Source of the DNA: Lepturacanthus savala
Lineage: Eukaryota > Chordata > Actinopteri > Scombriformes > Trichiuridae
Reading direction: 5' to 3'
Length of the DNA: 64,000 bases
Assembly (NCBI GenBank): GCA_030544235.1
Contig: CM060468.1
Coordinates: 4,222,758-4,286,757 of the forward strand
The position numbers were made by a program, and so were the translations under genes. The notes beneath the pieces are model-generated. The model did no database searches and had not been told where the DNA came from. It saw nothing but the letters and a program-made list of their open reading frames with translations. Of the stretch, positions 25,850-37,435 are shown piece by piece (position 1 is the first letter of the stretch; each line of letters opens with the position of its first letter).

Positions 25850-25995
25850 GCATTACCGAGGCATAGAACTAATTACAAATTTCCTTTCTTGCAGTTGAGG
25901 AGAAGCAATGAATATTAATGTCTTTATGATTCTATATTGGGACCTAACAAGTCTATTAGGTGCTATTCATAAAATATGCATTAAGTTTAGCCATC
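25850..25995. promoter_or_regulatory. candidate intronic regulatory segment in intron 2
   Basis: A compact AT-rich but non-repetitive stretch with several homeodomain-type cores (actaattac at 25869, aatattaatg at 25912, catcaattaattgc at 25992) and a cluster of balanced motifs such as gctattcataaaatatgc. It has the texture of a conserved non-coding element. Conservation cannot be tested here, so this is a pointer only. Confidence 0.25.
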
Positions 25996-26263
25996 AATTA
26001 ATTGCTCTGCTGAGACTCAAATATTGACTAATCTTTTATGTATGCTCTTTTGCACAATATCTCTTGTCCTTGGCTTTGAAGGGCTGACTGGTATGTGTGA
26101 AACTTGTAAAGTCCTTTTTCATTGGGAGAGAACTAAGTAGAGATATAGTTTGGAACTGAATATAGTGTTGGCAAAAATAGTTAATTCGTTTGCAGATTGC
26201 AGGGTGAAACTCAGAGGGTGAAGAACTCCTTTTAACATGTTTATGGTTATGTCCTTTCCCCAG

Positions 26264-26927
26264 TGGGAGGAAGTAAGCATCATGGATGAGAAGAATATCC
26301 CCATCCGGACGTACCAAGTGTGTAACGTCATGGAGCCAAACCAGAACAACTGGCTCCGCACTGACTGGATCCCCCGCGGAGGTGCCCAGCGCGTCTACAT
26401 TGAGATCAAGTTCACCCTCCGAGACTGCAACAGCCTCCCGGGGGTCATGGGAACCTGCAAGGAAACCTTCAACCTTTACTACTACGAGTCCAACAATGAC
26501 AAAGAGCGCTACATCCGCGAGAACCAGTTCGGCAAGATCGACACCATTGCTGCGGACGAGAGCTTCACCCAGGTGGACATCGGCGATCGCATCATGAAGC
26601 TGAACACGGAGGTGCGGGATGTGGGCGCATTGACCCGCAAAGGTTTCTATTTGGCCTTCCAGGATGTTGGAGCGTGCATTGCGCTAGTCTCCGTCAGGGT
26701 CTTCTACAAGAAATGTCCTTTAGCGGTGCGCAACTTGGCCCAGTTTCCCGATACCATCACTGGAGCTGATACCTCCTCACTGGTGGAAGTGCGAGGCTCG
26801 TGCGTGGATAATTCAGAGGAGAAGGAGGTTCCCAAGATGTACTGTGGAGCGGATGGAGAGTGGCTGGTGCCCATTGGGAACTGCCTGTGCAACCCTGGAT
26901 ACGAGGAGCGCAATGCAGAATGCCAAG
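26264..26927 (+). CDS. epha4: epha4 coding exon 3: ephrin-binding domain and start of the Cys-rich region
   Basis: A 664-bp exon encoding residues 56-276 plus the first base of codon 277. It holds most of the ephrin ligand-binding domain (to about residue 211) and the start of the Cys-rich linker. Diagnostic stretches are WEEVSIMDEKN, TYQVCNVMEPNQNNWLRTDW, KFTLRDCNSLPGVMGTCKET, NLYYYESNNDKERYIRENQF, ADESFTQVDIGDRIMKLNTE and DVGACIALVSVRVFYKKC. The CNVMEP and GVMGTCKET wording fits EPHA4 rather than EPHA3, A5 or A7. Acceptor cccag|TGG, donor CAAG|gtaaaa; phase 0 in, phase 1 out. Exon size and phases agree with Eph receptor exon 3. All expected paired cysteines are present, with no stop or frameshift. 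Confidence 0.97.
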
Positions 26928-29900
26928 GTAAAAAAACTGCAATTTGTCTTGTCTTTTCTATTTATAGATAATTTTCTCCCTTCAAGCTTTGCTTTTCCGT
27001 ACAGTAGCCTATCTCTTTAATTTCCCCCATTCCTCATGCTCAGTCTCTTTGTCTTTATCTCCCACATTCTGTTTTCTTTGTCCTACCCTTTCCTCCCTCC
27101 CTCAATTCACCCACCTCTCACTCTGTTGGATATCCCCCCCTCCATGCTCTCCCACTCTCTGCATTTTTCTTTGCAGTGTCTGCTTGGGTGATAGAAGCAA
27201 TGATGATTGTAAATGGAGTAATTAGTGAGCCCACTGGGAGGTGTTTTGCATTGGGATGCATCCCAGAGGAATTGGTGACACCAGGAGGAGGCTAGAGCTC
27301 CAACTGGTCCATGCTACCACAGTGTCTTTTACCCCCACCTGCGCTTTCTCTTAGTCCTGGAGCTGGAAAAAAGAGATAGACAGCTTCAGAGTAAGGGAAA
27401 TAGAAAGAAAGAGTTTATCATTCCAAGCAGGTATGAGAGAGTGAAAATACACAGCTGTGAGATGGGGTTGAAATAGTGCTGTTTGGTAGATGGGGAATAG
27501 CCCTCGGTGGGCGATTATTCTAGTCTGAGCTTGTCGTGATCTTATACCAGGCTGTTTGATGATGTTTTAAGGTCAGTGCAGAGTACCTCCTTCGACATTT
27601 TTTAAATCAGGAACATGATAAAACTGTCAACATGTTGGTGGATTCAAAAAAACAGACCTGCTGTGCTCATAAAAACAACCTTCCAACAAATCTCTGGCTT
27701 CGGCTTTACATTTATTTCTGATGGCATCTTCATAGACTCCTCGCTAATTTAACTTGCTTGTTTCATTGCACATTTTATGTTATGTGAGTGCTTTACAGTG
27801 GATGGCATCTACTTGTATTTAGCAGCTGTTTTGTGGATCATGTACAGCGTTTTGCCAAGCCGAGGGCGAAGTTGTCAGCTGGCCAGACGAGCGGATGCCA
27901 GTTCTGCCACTATGGTTTATTGGTGCACCCCCATCCAACCACCCACTACCATCACACACAAAAAGCAGAGGGCCACAGCAGTGAGGGGTCAGAGGCTGGG
28001 CACGGGTGATTAACAGGGGGACGGACCACAGCACCTCTACTAATTTATGAGGGAGCCTTTATCTTAGGACGACTAATTGCATGACAAACAGGTCTGGTGA
28101 TTTAGGGGTACTGCTGGCTGCATGGGGAAGGGGAGGTAAAGCGGTACAAGTGGGCACAGATGGTTTTGTGTGCACTTGTTTGTCTTGTGGTTGTCCCAAA
28201 GAGAGAAAAAAATAAGTATCATTTGAGCTGTAAGAGTTCTCTTGGAATGTTTCCCACCTCCCCTGTCACTAGGTTCAGATGTCCCAGGCCAGGTTTCTCT
28301 CCCCAGGGTCAAATTCAAACAAGCCGAGAGAAATAAGGGAAGGCGACCATAGGAAAATTAGTTAGACTTCAGCTAAATCTCATCTGAATTGGCTTTCTAT
28401 CTTGCAATTTACTATAATAAAGTATCTTGTTGCGAAGCAGAATGAGAACCATGATCTCATTCTGTAGGTTATATTGTCTATACTTTGCCTTGCAACACTG
28501 AAACAGGCTCTTTTATCACACCTCTTTAATACCACTTGAGATTCACTTGAGATAAACGGCTGTTACTCTCCAAAGAAGGCAACAAAGGATTTGGAAAACC
28601 TTGATTTTATATAAGTAATGCAGTCTCAAAGTGTCTGCCAACCTCCGAGCTGGCAGTATTTCTCTTCAAGCCAATATATCCATTTAGTTCACCTATCACG
28701 GCATCTACTTTAGTTTGTTTAAGTTTACAGTGCCAGCACATCCACTCCATTCAGTTTTAACTTCAAACACACCCCTTAAAACAGTTCTTAACGTTTCACG
28801 TCGAATAAGCTCTGGATAACATGCAATGGGGTTTGACTTTGTGCGGTTGCGTGAGGCAGTGGTGTGGGTCAACTCTAGTGACCGAAGGGTTAAAAGGTGC
28901 TGGCCACTGTCAGCCTTCAAGTGTGCCAATGAGCTGGTTAATATTCCCCCCATGGGGCAGGCTTTATGACCAAGGGTCTCCAATGTTATATGGCTATGTT
29001 GACCAAGGGACTTTGATAGGAGCTGTTTTCTTTAGGGAGGGGGGTGTATGTAGGGATAGCTATGCACTAAGTTTGTAAAACAAAATTCTGATTTCCAACA
29101 AGCGTATGACAGCCGGTACTCACATTATGTGGCTTGATTTGGTTAAAATCCATCCTTTTTAAAGCTTTTCTATTGTGCACACAAGTCTAATTGTGGGTCT
29201 GCGAGTGTGTGTGTGCTCAAAAACTTGTGTGTCAGTGCTTGTTTGTGTACGTATGGGGTTACAAGGGCACCTTGGCCCCTGGTTCCCAGCCCAGGATGAA
29301 TGGGCTCTCCTCCATCATTGTTTGGGGCAGCAGCGGAGCCGACTGAGACTGGCGAGGGTTTCAGGGGGGAAAAAGAAGCACCGGGGGGGGTGGGTTGGGG
29401 GCCCGATGGGGATCGTAGGAGTTGTATTCTCCACCCCTGGCAGGGGTCAGGGGTCACCCCCTTCTGCATCCATCTTACCGCTGCGTCTGACAGGGTCGCG
29501 GATCCAGGATTGATTAAGACATCAGAGTTTTGACAGCTGTGGAGGGTGTGTGTATGTGTGTCTGTGTCTCGAGGTGGGCCAAGGGTGGCTGGGTGCTCAC
29601 CCTGGGCTTAGGCAAGCGGGGCAACCAGGGCACCGAGGGCCATGGGGCCCCCTGATCTTAGAAGAGAAGGATCTGTCTGTTTGCATTTGGGATCCCTTTC
29701 CCCTGTTAACCACCTCCCCCGTGGACTCCGTTGGGGAAAGAGCGGGGGTCCGGGTGTCCTCTCGCTCCTCATCTGGTGAGGGGGTCCCTACTGTTGGAGG
29801 GGGTGGAGGGGGGATTATTAGCAAGAGCGACGGATGCCATTATGAGCAGAAAAATAATCACAATTTGTCCCATCAGTGAGTAAGAGAAATTATGCGTCTG

Positions 29901-30346
29901 TGGAGCAATGATGTGTGTTTTCAGGACATTCATTTCAGGACAGTGTTGTGTTTTTTGGTGTGTGTGTGTGTTTGTTGAGGATATATCTCAGTCGAGGCGT
30001 GAAGGTGACAGACGCTTTTGGCACCGCAAAATGCTAATTCATCCTTGAGTTGTAACACACAAACACTCCTCAACATTAACCTAAAAATAGGAAGTTAACA
30101 ATTTATATACACGCCTCACAATAAGTTAGGGATTGTTATTGTGAGAGACTCAGTGGATTTCATACATTTTTAGGGTCATAAATATTAAACTGAACTTCTT
30201 TTCATTCATTAAACCAAATAGGAAAAGCATTCATGTAAATAGCAATATCCCTTATGTGTCTATACTTCCTTGTTCTTTGTTCATGTCTTGAGAGTTTTAA
30301 CTCAATTTCCCACAAGCTCTGTATACCCTAACAACCTGTTTGCATG

Positions 30347-30348
<2 letters not shown>

Positions 30349-30394
<46 letters not shown>
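30349..30394. repeat. (TG)n microsatellite, about 23 copies
   Basis: Pure TG run in intron 3, preceded by gcatgcatg. Confidence 0.97.
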
Positions 30395-30395
<1 letters not shown>

Positions 30396-32521
30396 AAAAC
30401 AGCTTAGGGCCCTGACTGTGATGTCAGTGTGTGATCCGAGCATTTTCTCACCTGAGCCCCCCTCCAACACCCCTGATCCAATCCCCTTCCTATTCCCAGC
30501 AGTCTTTTCTGAGCTGGAAACTCTCATTCGTACTGGATTAAGAGGTTTTAAGGATGAAGTTTCTCTCCAGTGCTCCGCTCATTGTGTGTGTGCATATCTA
30601 GGTCTCCCATTCTCTCCCTTCCTCTGTTGACAGTGTTAAATATGCACTTGGGAGCATCATTCTAAATTCACCTCGTAATTCTATTTAGCCCACTGGTTCC
30701 CTCATGGCTTTAAATACACATACTCAGTCCCGTGCTCTTCCTCTCCTGTTTTCCTCCTGCTCCTCCCTCCCTCCTGCATGCATGCACCCAAATTAAGTAT
30801 TTGCATCTTCTTATTGGCTCGCTTGTTTTTTTGTGTGTTTCTTATGATTCAAGATTCTGCTACTTTTAACGGATCTTTCTGAAGCTTTTCCTCCTTTTTC
30901 CATGTCTCTTCTGTTACCCTACAACACGCTATCTGTTTTACCCTAGTGTTCGTCTGCCCGTGTTCTCCGGTGGCAGTAACAGGAAGTGGGCTGAATAATG
31001 AGATTACCTTCGCTGTTGAGAGGGAGGCAGCGCACGAAACATCATCAGCCGTCATTGTTCCTACAAACACACACATGCCGCAGAGTGCGTGACTGTCCAC
31101 GCAGTCCTGAATGACAGGAATACATGAGGCGCAGTGGAAAAGATGTCACCAGTATGCACATTTATATAAACTAACACGGAAATCCAGACGTGCATGTTAA
31201 GTAATTGACTCAAGTACACACACATTCATAAATGCGTGCACACACACACAAGCTTTAGTATGCACACGTAGACACACAGAGTGCGGCAGAACGGAGGTGA
31301 ATGTACTCATCACTCTCCCTCGCCACCAGAGAGGCTCATTTTGTGCTGCTGAATAGAGACGAGGAATCTATTACCAACGGAGAGCGGGGAAGAACAACAG
31401 ATACAGAAAGAGAGGACAAAATGTCTCATGAGCGAATCCTCCGTCGCCCTCCTCCCCTCCTGTCCCTGTCGAAATAATTGCTTGAAACGTTATCAAAATT
31501 TCTGCTCTTGTTTAAACTCCTCGAATGATGCGGGGGGAAAAAAAAAAAAAGAAAAAAAGTCCTCTCGACACATAAATCCTCCGCTGACTGGTTGGAGGAG
31601 GGGCGGGCGGTGGTAATTCAGCCGTCATTAGTGGAGGTGCTGAAATGTTTTTCCTGCCCGAGCTGCCGTCCTGCCCCACTGTTTGTTCCCTTCGCAGTCC
31701 TCGACACTCACCACCACCGCCGCTCTCTCACTCGTTTTTGTTTTTTAATGCCCGTGGCGTCCTGTCCGGGGCAGGAAGCCAGCGTCTATCGAGCTTGACC
31801 CCGGGTCCGATGGCCGTTGTGCTCCCACGGCACAGCGTACGAACGCGGCTGCCACGGTTATCCGAGTCATTTATCTCCCATCCAGTTGCAAACATTCATA
31901 TTTTCCTATGAAAAATCGCATACGTTTTTTTTTTTTTAGGAACCTGGAGCCTGGATAGATGTGCTTTCTTCTGCCTCATTTCAGGGAACTGACATTTAAA
32001 GAAAGCGCCAGGAGCATGACAAACTGCATTTGAAACAAGCGGGATTTTTCCTTTTGTCTTGTGGAAAATATGATTTTCGCACTCGATATGATACTTAAGG
32101 GTATGTTAGGATGCAAAAACTGCCCACTGAAACGCTAGCCGAGCGGAGGCAGCGTTCTAGGGAAAATGTGGCGCTGCTTTGCTCCCAGCTTTATTGCATT
32201 GGTCTTTCCTGGGCTCAGGAGTCGTTTGGTTTTATATAGTTAAATAGCAACAGGTGTGATTTAATGTCTTTGAAAACACTGTTCAGTTCAAACGCCGTTC
32301 TACAACTTCAGCAGCTTTGACTTCGCGCAGTTTATTCACATAAGAAAAGTGAAACAGTATCGTCAAAGATGTCAGTGAGGATCAGTGAATGTACTGCTGA
32401 CGGGTCATCCACCCGACTACAAAGAAGCCAAATATTCTGAAATATATTCACATTTTCTCATATCAAGCAAAAAGATTCTGCCAATAGAGTAAGCCAATTT
32501 TCCTTGGCAAAAAATCTTAAA

Positions 32522-32580
32522 ACTATGTTTATATATATATATATATATAATATAATACAATAATATAAAACAATACTTTA
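32522..32580. repeat. (AT)n-rich tract
   Basis: About ten TA units followed by imperfect tataat repeats in intron 3. Confidence 0.85.
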
Positions 32581-32630
32581 TATATTTAATATCTTACACA
32601 AATATTACATTTCTAATGCATTTGGACAAA

Positions 32631-32690
32631 TCAATCAATCAAACTTTATTTATAGTGCACCTTTCATAAACTGCAATAACAGGACACTGG
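32631..32690 (+). mobile_element. fragment of a common fish repeat (tttatttatag type)
   Basis: The phrase caatcaaactttatttatag with tgcacctttcataaactgca is the hallmark of a very frequent teleost dispersed repeat. Only about 60 bp is recognisable and I cannot assign the parent element. Confidence 0.55.
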
Positions 32691-33297
32691 GGATCAAGGT
32701 GACAACACCACCTATATAGAACTAATTTCCTAGAAACGAGGCTTTTTTTTCTACTTTCTTGGCAAAAGCACAGGCAAAAATGAAGAGAAGTGGAAATGAT
32801 TCAAAATAAAACAAAAATTAAAATATATAATCTAATTGCGACGACCTGGCAGACTCTGCAGAGCGTTTTTCAAAGTGGCGTTCTGTCATCAGTTGGCAAA
32901 TGTTCTCGCGCCGCTTCCCGTTTCAGTTAAATACGCTAATTGCGGGGGGAAAAAAAATGCATGCAAATGAGCCCACAGCGCGTATATCAGTGGCCTCCTA
33001 TTAGTACATAATGTGGAATTAGGGCAAGTTTACATGATGTGTGGAGCGGCTAACATGGTTGTCAGCTGGCATCAGCGGCGTACTGTATACGCTGTGAACA
33101 CGTCAAAAGGGGGGTTTTAAAGGGATGATACAATTTATCTTCCTCTCCTCTCCTCCGCTCTCCCTCATCTTTTTGAAAAGCATCCCCTCTTTGAAGCCCA
33201 CGATGGGAAGAGGGAGCGATTAAAGCAGTCAGCAAGCAAATTAGCATGTCAAAAGGCCCTGAATCAATACCCCAGCTCTCTACCAACACAACCTGCA

Positions 33298-33810
33298 GTT
33301 CCCCCTCTCTCTCTCTTTCTGTCTCCCTCTGTCCTTCCCCGTCGTCCCCCCCCTATTCCTCCAGCTTTTTTCCCTTTCTTCTTCCTCCATTTTCTCCTGC
33401 ACACTCTCCCTCTTGCTCTCTTGCCCCCTTCTCTTTCTCTTGCCATAGCTCACTTTTAATTTTTTTCTTCCCCCTCTTCTTAGGAACCCCTGTTTTCTCC
33501 CTCAGCTGACAGACGGAGAGCAGGGCGGGGGGGGTGGTGGGTGGGTGGGTGGGGGGGGGGGGGTTGTAAAGAGAGATGGATGGATGTATAGGCAGAGAAA
33601 GACGGAAGGAGAGAAGTGGACAGCCATCAAGTGGGCATGGGCTATTTCGGAGAGAGAGAGAGAGGTTATGAAAGAGAAAGAGAGGCCTCTGACACCTTCT
33701 TTGTGCTGAAAGAGAGGCAGGACGGACTTTTCTCGCCAAGAAGAGCGGAGGAGATTGAGATGAGGAGAGAGGGAGGTGTAGAGAGAGAGAGGGAAGAAAA
33801 AAAGAAACAA
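33298..33810. repeat. polypyrimidine tract followed by polypurine tract
   Basis: From about 33298 to 33482 the + strand is almost entirely C and T (ctctctctctttctgtctcc). From about 33570 to 33810 it is purine-rich GA (gagagagagagaggttatga), with a G-rich bridge at 33523-33563 (runs of G with single T). The opposed composition gives long low-complexity frames on both strands, which are not genes. Such tracts can form triplex or hairpin structures. Confidence 0.85.
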
Positions 33811-34235
33811 AAAACATGGGGGGAAGTGAAGTGGAAAGAGATTTAGTTCCAGTCTGGCAACCGTGCTTTTCTTACACTTCATCCGCCGGTTCACCATTGC
33901 ACGTAAATCCCTTTGATCCCGGGCAATGTGTTACTGATCGCGAGGAGTGTGTGTGTGCGTGCGTGTGTGTGTGCAGACAGACGGACAGTACGTGTGTGTC
34001 AGAGACTCATTATCTGTCCTATATTTATTCCGTGCATCTGTCGCGGCCGCCGTATCTCGCTCTCGTATCATAAACTTCTATTAACGTTCCACTCCGGAGT
34101 CCGAAAACAAAGCAGCACTTCACACGGACCTGGACCTCTCCCTCCCTGGTGTCTGACAATGGGAGGCTGATTGCAAACACCTTGAAAATGTTTTATTTTT
34201 ATCGCTCTTTTCCCCTACTCCCTCCATCCCGCCTT

Positions 34236-34263
34236 GGGGGGGGGGGGGGGGGGGGGGGGGGGG
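34236..34263 (+). repeat. G28 homopolymer
   Basis: An uninterrupted run of 28 G in intron 3. It is quadruplex-prone on the non-template (RNA-like) strand and also error-prone in sequencing, so its length is uncertain. Confidence 0.9.
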
Positions 34264-34324
34264 TGATAGTAGGTGGTCTTTTCTTCTCATCCCCTTTTTT
34301 TTTTTCCTCCCCTCCAGGGCGCGG

Positions 34325-34510
34325 AGTTCGGTGGCCAAAATCAAAGGCTGCGCCGTGGCAATCAGTTAGGGGGTTATGACAAAAAAGGCCCTCGCAATAA
34401 AGGGCTGCTCTGTAATCTGATGGGCCCTGAGACTGGACGCGGTGCCCATTTTAATGAGCTGAGATCCCCCTTTTATAATCGTGGCGGTGTGGAGGAAATG
34501 GCACACTGGC
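34325..34510. promoter_or_regulatory. candidate intronic regulatory segment in intron 3
   Basis: A non-repetitive stretch directly after the G28 and T-rich runs, with a TCF/LEF-like core (aatcaaagg, about 34340), caataaagg, gtaatctgatgg and ttttaatgagctgag. The texture resembles a conserved non-coding element. There is no open frame of note. Conservation is untested. Confidence 0.25.
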
Positions 34511-35494
34511 TCATTCTGCCTGGAAAAAAAGACACAACATCACACACTCAGAATGTGTGATTTATATGTAGAATAAAGAGAACACGCAGGTTGCTCGGTG
34601 CTCGGGCGGAATTCTGTGGAGGTGATGTAGCTGTGAAGTGAGTTACAGGGTACTGTGGATGTTTAAGGTTGCAGGAGTAATTCTGTTCTTGAAAAGATCA
34701 AGAGCCGCAGTAGTGTTTTCTCTGCTAGAGTCACAGGTAGAAAGTTTTTGATGTAAGAACTGCTGTGCCAGTAGATGTGGCTGTGGGCGCCGCCGATAGC
34801 GTTTAAAAGCTCAGTTTTAGAGGCTTTGTAATAAGCCTTTGAATTGTGATTTTTCTGGCACATATTGCGATTTCATTCACGATTTTTTTCAAATCAAGTT
34901 TCCGCGCACAACAACATTTACAACAATCATGGAAGTTTACATCATACCCTTATAACTTACCCTTATAACCCTTATAGCTACATACACGTGAAAAATAGTT
35001 GAATAAAACAAAACCAGGTTCAGGAAAACAGCAAAACAAAAGTGCAGTTTTGACGATCTCAAGATTACTTTGAAAACCTGATCAGTTACCAGCTGTTCTC
35101 TATTTGATTCCGGGTTATTTTTTTGAATTCAGCAATTATTGCAGAAGAGAGAATTATTTTCTCTCTTGATTATAACCAAACAAACCATCGCAAATTTCTC
35201 ATTTACATCTTTTCATTTGTTTTTTTTTCTCCACAAAAACGCTGTCTGAGGCTTATGTCTACACCCAGCTGCCATACAAACTGAAACACAAACTTATAAA
35301 TGGTGATAAATTACCATGGTAGCTCTATGAATATGGAGAATATAAACCAGCAGGAAGTCAACCACAGTTCAGTATGGATCAAGCAATCAAGATATAGCAT
35401 GTTAATTAAAGAGCTTTAGAAGTGCGGGTAGCTAATGGCTGCTGACCTTCTTTACCTCTCGAAAAACGTGAATTTACTTTGGGGAAACCACTGT

Positions 35495-35810
35495 TAAACT
35501 ATATATTCCTGTTTACATCAACTCTTGACAGCCGGCTTTTGTTGATACCCAGATCAAGCTTCTGAGATCCGGTAGCTATAACCTCTTGCTGTGAATACAT
35601 GTGCAGCGACATGCACTGCACATGTGGTATCAAACGCACCTCCGGGGGTTGCCTGTGAGGTGCGACCCCTCGGCGGGAGGAGGCCGAAATGTAATTTTGG
35701 GGATGTGGAGGTCTCACAGCACCAGGGGATATCCAAAGCCGCAGGTCGCCGGCCGAAGGCAAAAGGTGTGTTTCTGGGATTAGAACAACCTTGATCCTTT
35801 CCTGATCTGC
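35495..35810. other. unusual GC-richer segment, unidentified
   Basis: This segment is open in several frames on both strands for about 60-90 codons, unlike its AT-rich surroundings. It contains ggtcgccggccgaaggc and a short inverted pair cacatg/catgtg around 35600-35625. None of the translations matches a family I recognise. It may be a fragment of an unnamed repeat or a chance CpG-rich island. Confidence 0.3.
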
Positions 35811-36289
35811 GGCGAGCTGTCAAATACTGCTGGAGAATAAGAAAAAAGACCCCATCCCTTGAAGGCTCACACCACGGAGGAATGTGAGCAGAAGAAGAAG
35901 AAGGAGGACAGAGGGAAACAGAGAGATAGGATAGAGATTGAAAAATCAGAGTCGAGCAGGGTGGCGCCTGAATGTGTGTGTCGGAGGGAGTGTGTGCGAG
36001 TGTGTGTAAGCGGAGAGAAAGATGAATTGACTCCTGTCCAGTGGGCCTGATAAACGGCTGGAGATGTGAGAGGTGGAGTGGGGGGTTATGGGTACAGACG
36101 CTGATCGCTCTTTGAACAAGACTAGTGTGGTTGTGTCACGACCTCCGGCAGCTGCAGCTGATATTACCGTCAGTATCGCTACCTGTGATGGAGGCGTGGA
36201 GCCGCCTCACTTTGAGCCACAGCTTTATTGGAACTACTTTCTCCTCGGGCAGGGAGGTATACTGTTTCATACCGAATACCGGCGTTCTT

Positions 36290-36605
36290 CTGTGGTTTGT
36301 TGGAGAAAATGTCACAGACACAGAGGACCTTAGACCAAAAAGAGGAGCCGTAGCGGTTGGTTGAAGGCACTGCATATTCAGTAAATGTCAGAGCTAAAGT
36401 TGTAGCTGCAGGAGGCAACACGATCAATTTGCTTCACCACCTCCGCCACAAACATGCCCTAGAATGTGAAGAATGCATGAAACCAAGATCCCTGTCATCT
36501 TACACGTCTCCAGGTAACATTAACGTTGGCGTCGCAACACAATACGCAAATTGGACGTCAATCAAAGACGCGTTTGCTAAGGGAATGGCCTGACTTGTTT
36601 GTGAA
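36290..36605 (+). pseudogene. decayed hAT transposase fragment, BED zinc finger
   Basis: The frame at 36357-36593 reads VVAAGGNTINLLHHLRHKHA followed by LECEECMK. This is the pattern of the BED-type zinc finger of hAT-superfamily transposases (GGNT, then two His spaced as HLRxxH, then EEC). The first Cys pair expected upstream is missing or out of frame, and a stop and frameshift precede the segment, so it is a non-functional remnant about 80 residues long, against several hundred for an intact transposase. An inverted partial copy lies at 57025-57385. Confidence 0.7.
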
Positions 36606-36619
36606 CAGCAGCCTTTTGT

Positions 36620-37435
36620 GGGGCCAGTCTGGTCATTTTAAGCCAATTTACTGCAGTAATTATTGTCTAAATTATTAGAAAAACAGGGTTAACACCTTGT
36701 TGTGCTACGGAGCTCTACTTTCTCTTTAGTGAAACCTGTCGGGAGGTTTTTCTGTTGATGACCTAAAACAGAAAGAGATGCTACTTGTGAATTTTTAAAA
36801 TGTCATTTTCACATCTGGAAACTCATTCAGCGCCTTGGTTTTCGGTGGTGAAATCTCCTAAAGGCGTCTTGAAAAAATGTAGACAAACACAACTCAAGCC
36901 CTCTGCATGGATAGATACCATTAGTGTGAGGAAATACTCGGAATTTAACAAACCCTGAGTGATTTATGACACATTTTCCCTTCTCTCGTTCACTAAGGGG
37001 ACTGTAGTCTGGTCATTCTAAGCCAATTTACTGCAGTGATTTTTCCCCAAATTATTAGAAAATGGGGTTAACACCTAGACATGCATGAAAATAGATATCG
37101 GCAAATACCATGACACTGATGTAATTTCCCAAAATACAATGATATCAATTTCTGGTCATACCACCTAGCTCTACTCTAGGATGCTCTAGGATTTTCTGCC
37201 GATTACCCAAAGCAGAAAGAGATGCTGCTGTTAAATTTTTAAAATGTCATTTTCACACCTGGAAACTCATTCAGCCTTTTGTTTTTTGGTGGTGAAATCC
37301 CCTAAAGGCGTCCCGAAAAAAAGCGTAGACAAACACAACTCAAGCCCCCTGCATGGCTAGATACCATTAGAGTGAAGAAATACTCATAATTTAACAAACC
37401 CCGAGCAATTTATGAGACATTTTCCCCTCTCTCTG
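36620..37435 (+). repeat. tandem duplication of about 370-435 bp next to the hAT fragment
   Basis: The segment starting at gtctggtcattttaagccaa (36627) recurs at 37007. Shared downstream phrases are tttactgcagt, attattagaaaa, gcagaaagagatgct or acagaaagagatgct, tttttaaaatgtcatttt and ggaaactcattcag. The second copy has an extra insert of about 64 bp (aatagatatcggcaaatacc region). It is part of the same decayed element as the BED-finger fragment, because the inverted copy at 57 kb spans both parts. Confidence 0.85.

Larger units (their letters stand above)
23941..26263 (+). other. epha4: epha4 intron 2 (2323 bp)
   Basis: Bounded by gtaagt and tttccccag. It contains a short repeat fragment near 24255-24305 (gggtcctcagtatccactttgagaacc region), a GA tract at 24505-24550, and unique-looking DNA with a homeodomain-motif-rich segment at 25850-25995. 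No other exon is seen. Confidence 0.85.

Noticed and set aside
33353..33897. Long antisense frames (154 and 131 codons) rich in Ser, Leu, Phe and Pro
   Set aside because: They are low-complexity translations of the purine/pyrimidine tracts, with no domain or splice signals.
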